A DNA stretch of 64,000 bases from Cristatella mucedo (lineage: Eukaryota; Bryozoa; Phylactolaemata; Cristatellidae), in NCBI GenBank assembly GCA_009760855.2, contig WPIO01000019.1:3297501-3361500 (forward strand), read 5' to 3'. Shown one piece after another: positions 63,646 to 64,000 of the stretch (within the stretch, counting starts at the first letter, position 1; every line of letters begins with the position of its first letter). The translations under genes were made by a program, and so were the position numbers. The notes below the pieces were generated by a model. It had not been told where the DNA came from. It was given only the letters and a program-made list of their open reading frames with translations, and did not search any database.

Positions 63646-64000
63646 CTCACAGTGGCGCGCTCGTGCAACTAACTGAGCGCGCGAGCGTAGAGGAAACAAC
63701 CCTGCCTCCGATGCTGCGCTGCGGCGGCACGAACGAGGTCGGGCAAGCGAAGGGGCCTCCGCAGATCTCCACTCTTATCGGAGGACTAGGGCGCGTGGAG
63801 GACTGACTACCCGCTCAGATCGCGCCAGCACAGACGCCGCCGCCAGTAGCTGCGTCCACTACCGGACGCCGCCGACACTGACTGACCTCTACGCAAAAAT
63901 GACTAAGAGAGGCGGAGCTCTCGATCGTAGCCAGGCGTGCAGAAAGGAGCACGGCTACGCTGTACAAGTGTGAAGGCCGTTCGGTAGGCGCCCGTCCCGG

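Larger units (their letters stand above)
62207..64000. other. Right end: probable upstream part of the M13 gene
   Basis: Only one tentative exon (63540-63645), a LINE-A tail and a 12-bp tandem repeat. The minus-strand frame 62619-62179 is open but matches no M13 block. The signal-anchor and the 'DPC.DFY..CGGW' exon of the family were not found. Confidence 0.5.

Overview
The window is animal genomic DNA. It has long repeat-filled introns with GT-AG borders, tRNA-derived SINEs, several CR1/L2-type LINE families with trinucleotide tails, and long CT/GA microsatellites. Two multi-exon genes of animal protein families face each other tail to tail. The repeats and the divergence of both proteins suggest an invertebrate; I cannot name the lineage from sequence alone.

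Left half, plus strand (6458-34201): eleven exons of a Rho GTPase-activating protein of the ARHGAP32/33 (RICS/GRIT, p250GAP) type. I rebuilt them by matching splice sites and reading frame. All ten introns are GT-AG and phase-consistent. The exons give 1420 residues and a stop: the end of an SH3 domain, the basic linker, a complete RhoGAP domain with its arginine finger, the conserved HTIIEF/SW..LF boxes, and a tail of about 930 residues in one 2.8-kb exon. The first exons (PX domain, most of SH3) are not visible and probably lie left of the window. A poly(A) signal follows at 34529.

Right half, minus strand (40879-62206, perhaps to 63645): twelve exons of an M13 (neprilysin/ECE-like) peptidase, 507 residues and a stop, covering the C-terminal two thirds of the family fold. 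All splice junctions and frames are intact, but the zinc motif HExxH reads HHLIH, the ExxxD motif reads ELIAE, the NAxY substrate motif reads DSYY, and the C-terminal CxxW is absent. This looks like a maintained non-catalytic M13 protein, the most interesting object in the window.

Between the genes (34.6-40.8 kb) lie a nearly complete CR1/L2-like LINE with a decayed reverse transcriptase, a SINE and an 850-bp polypyrimidine block. Introns hold three LINE families (A, B, C) and two tRNA-SINE families. SINE-1 shares its 3' tail with LINE-A, which suggests that LINE-A mobilises it. Intronic CT/GA tracts almost always have the pyrimidines on the sense strand of the host gene. The two genes have no evident functional link; one is a cytosolic regulator of Rho GTPases, the other a secreted or membrane ectodomain.
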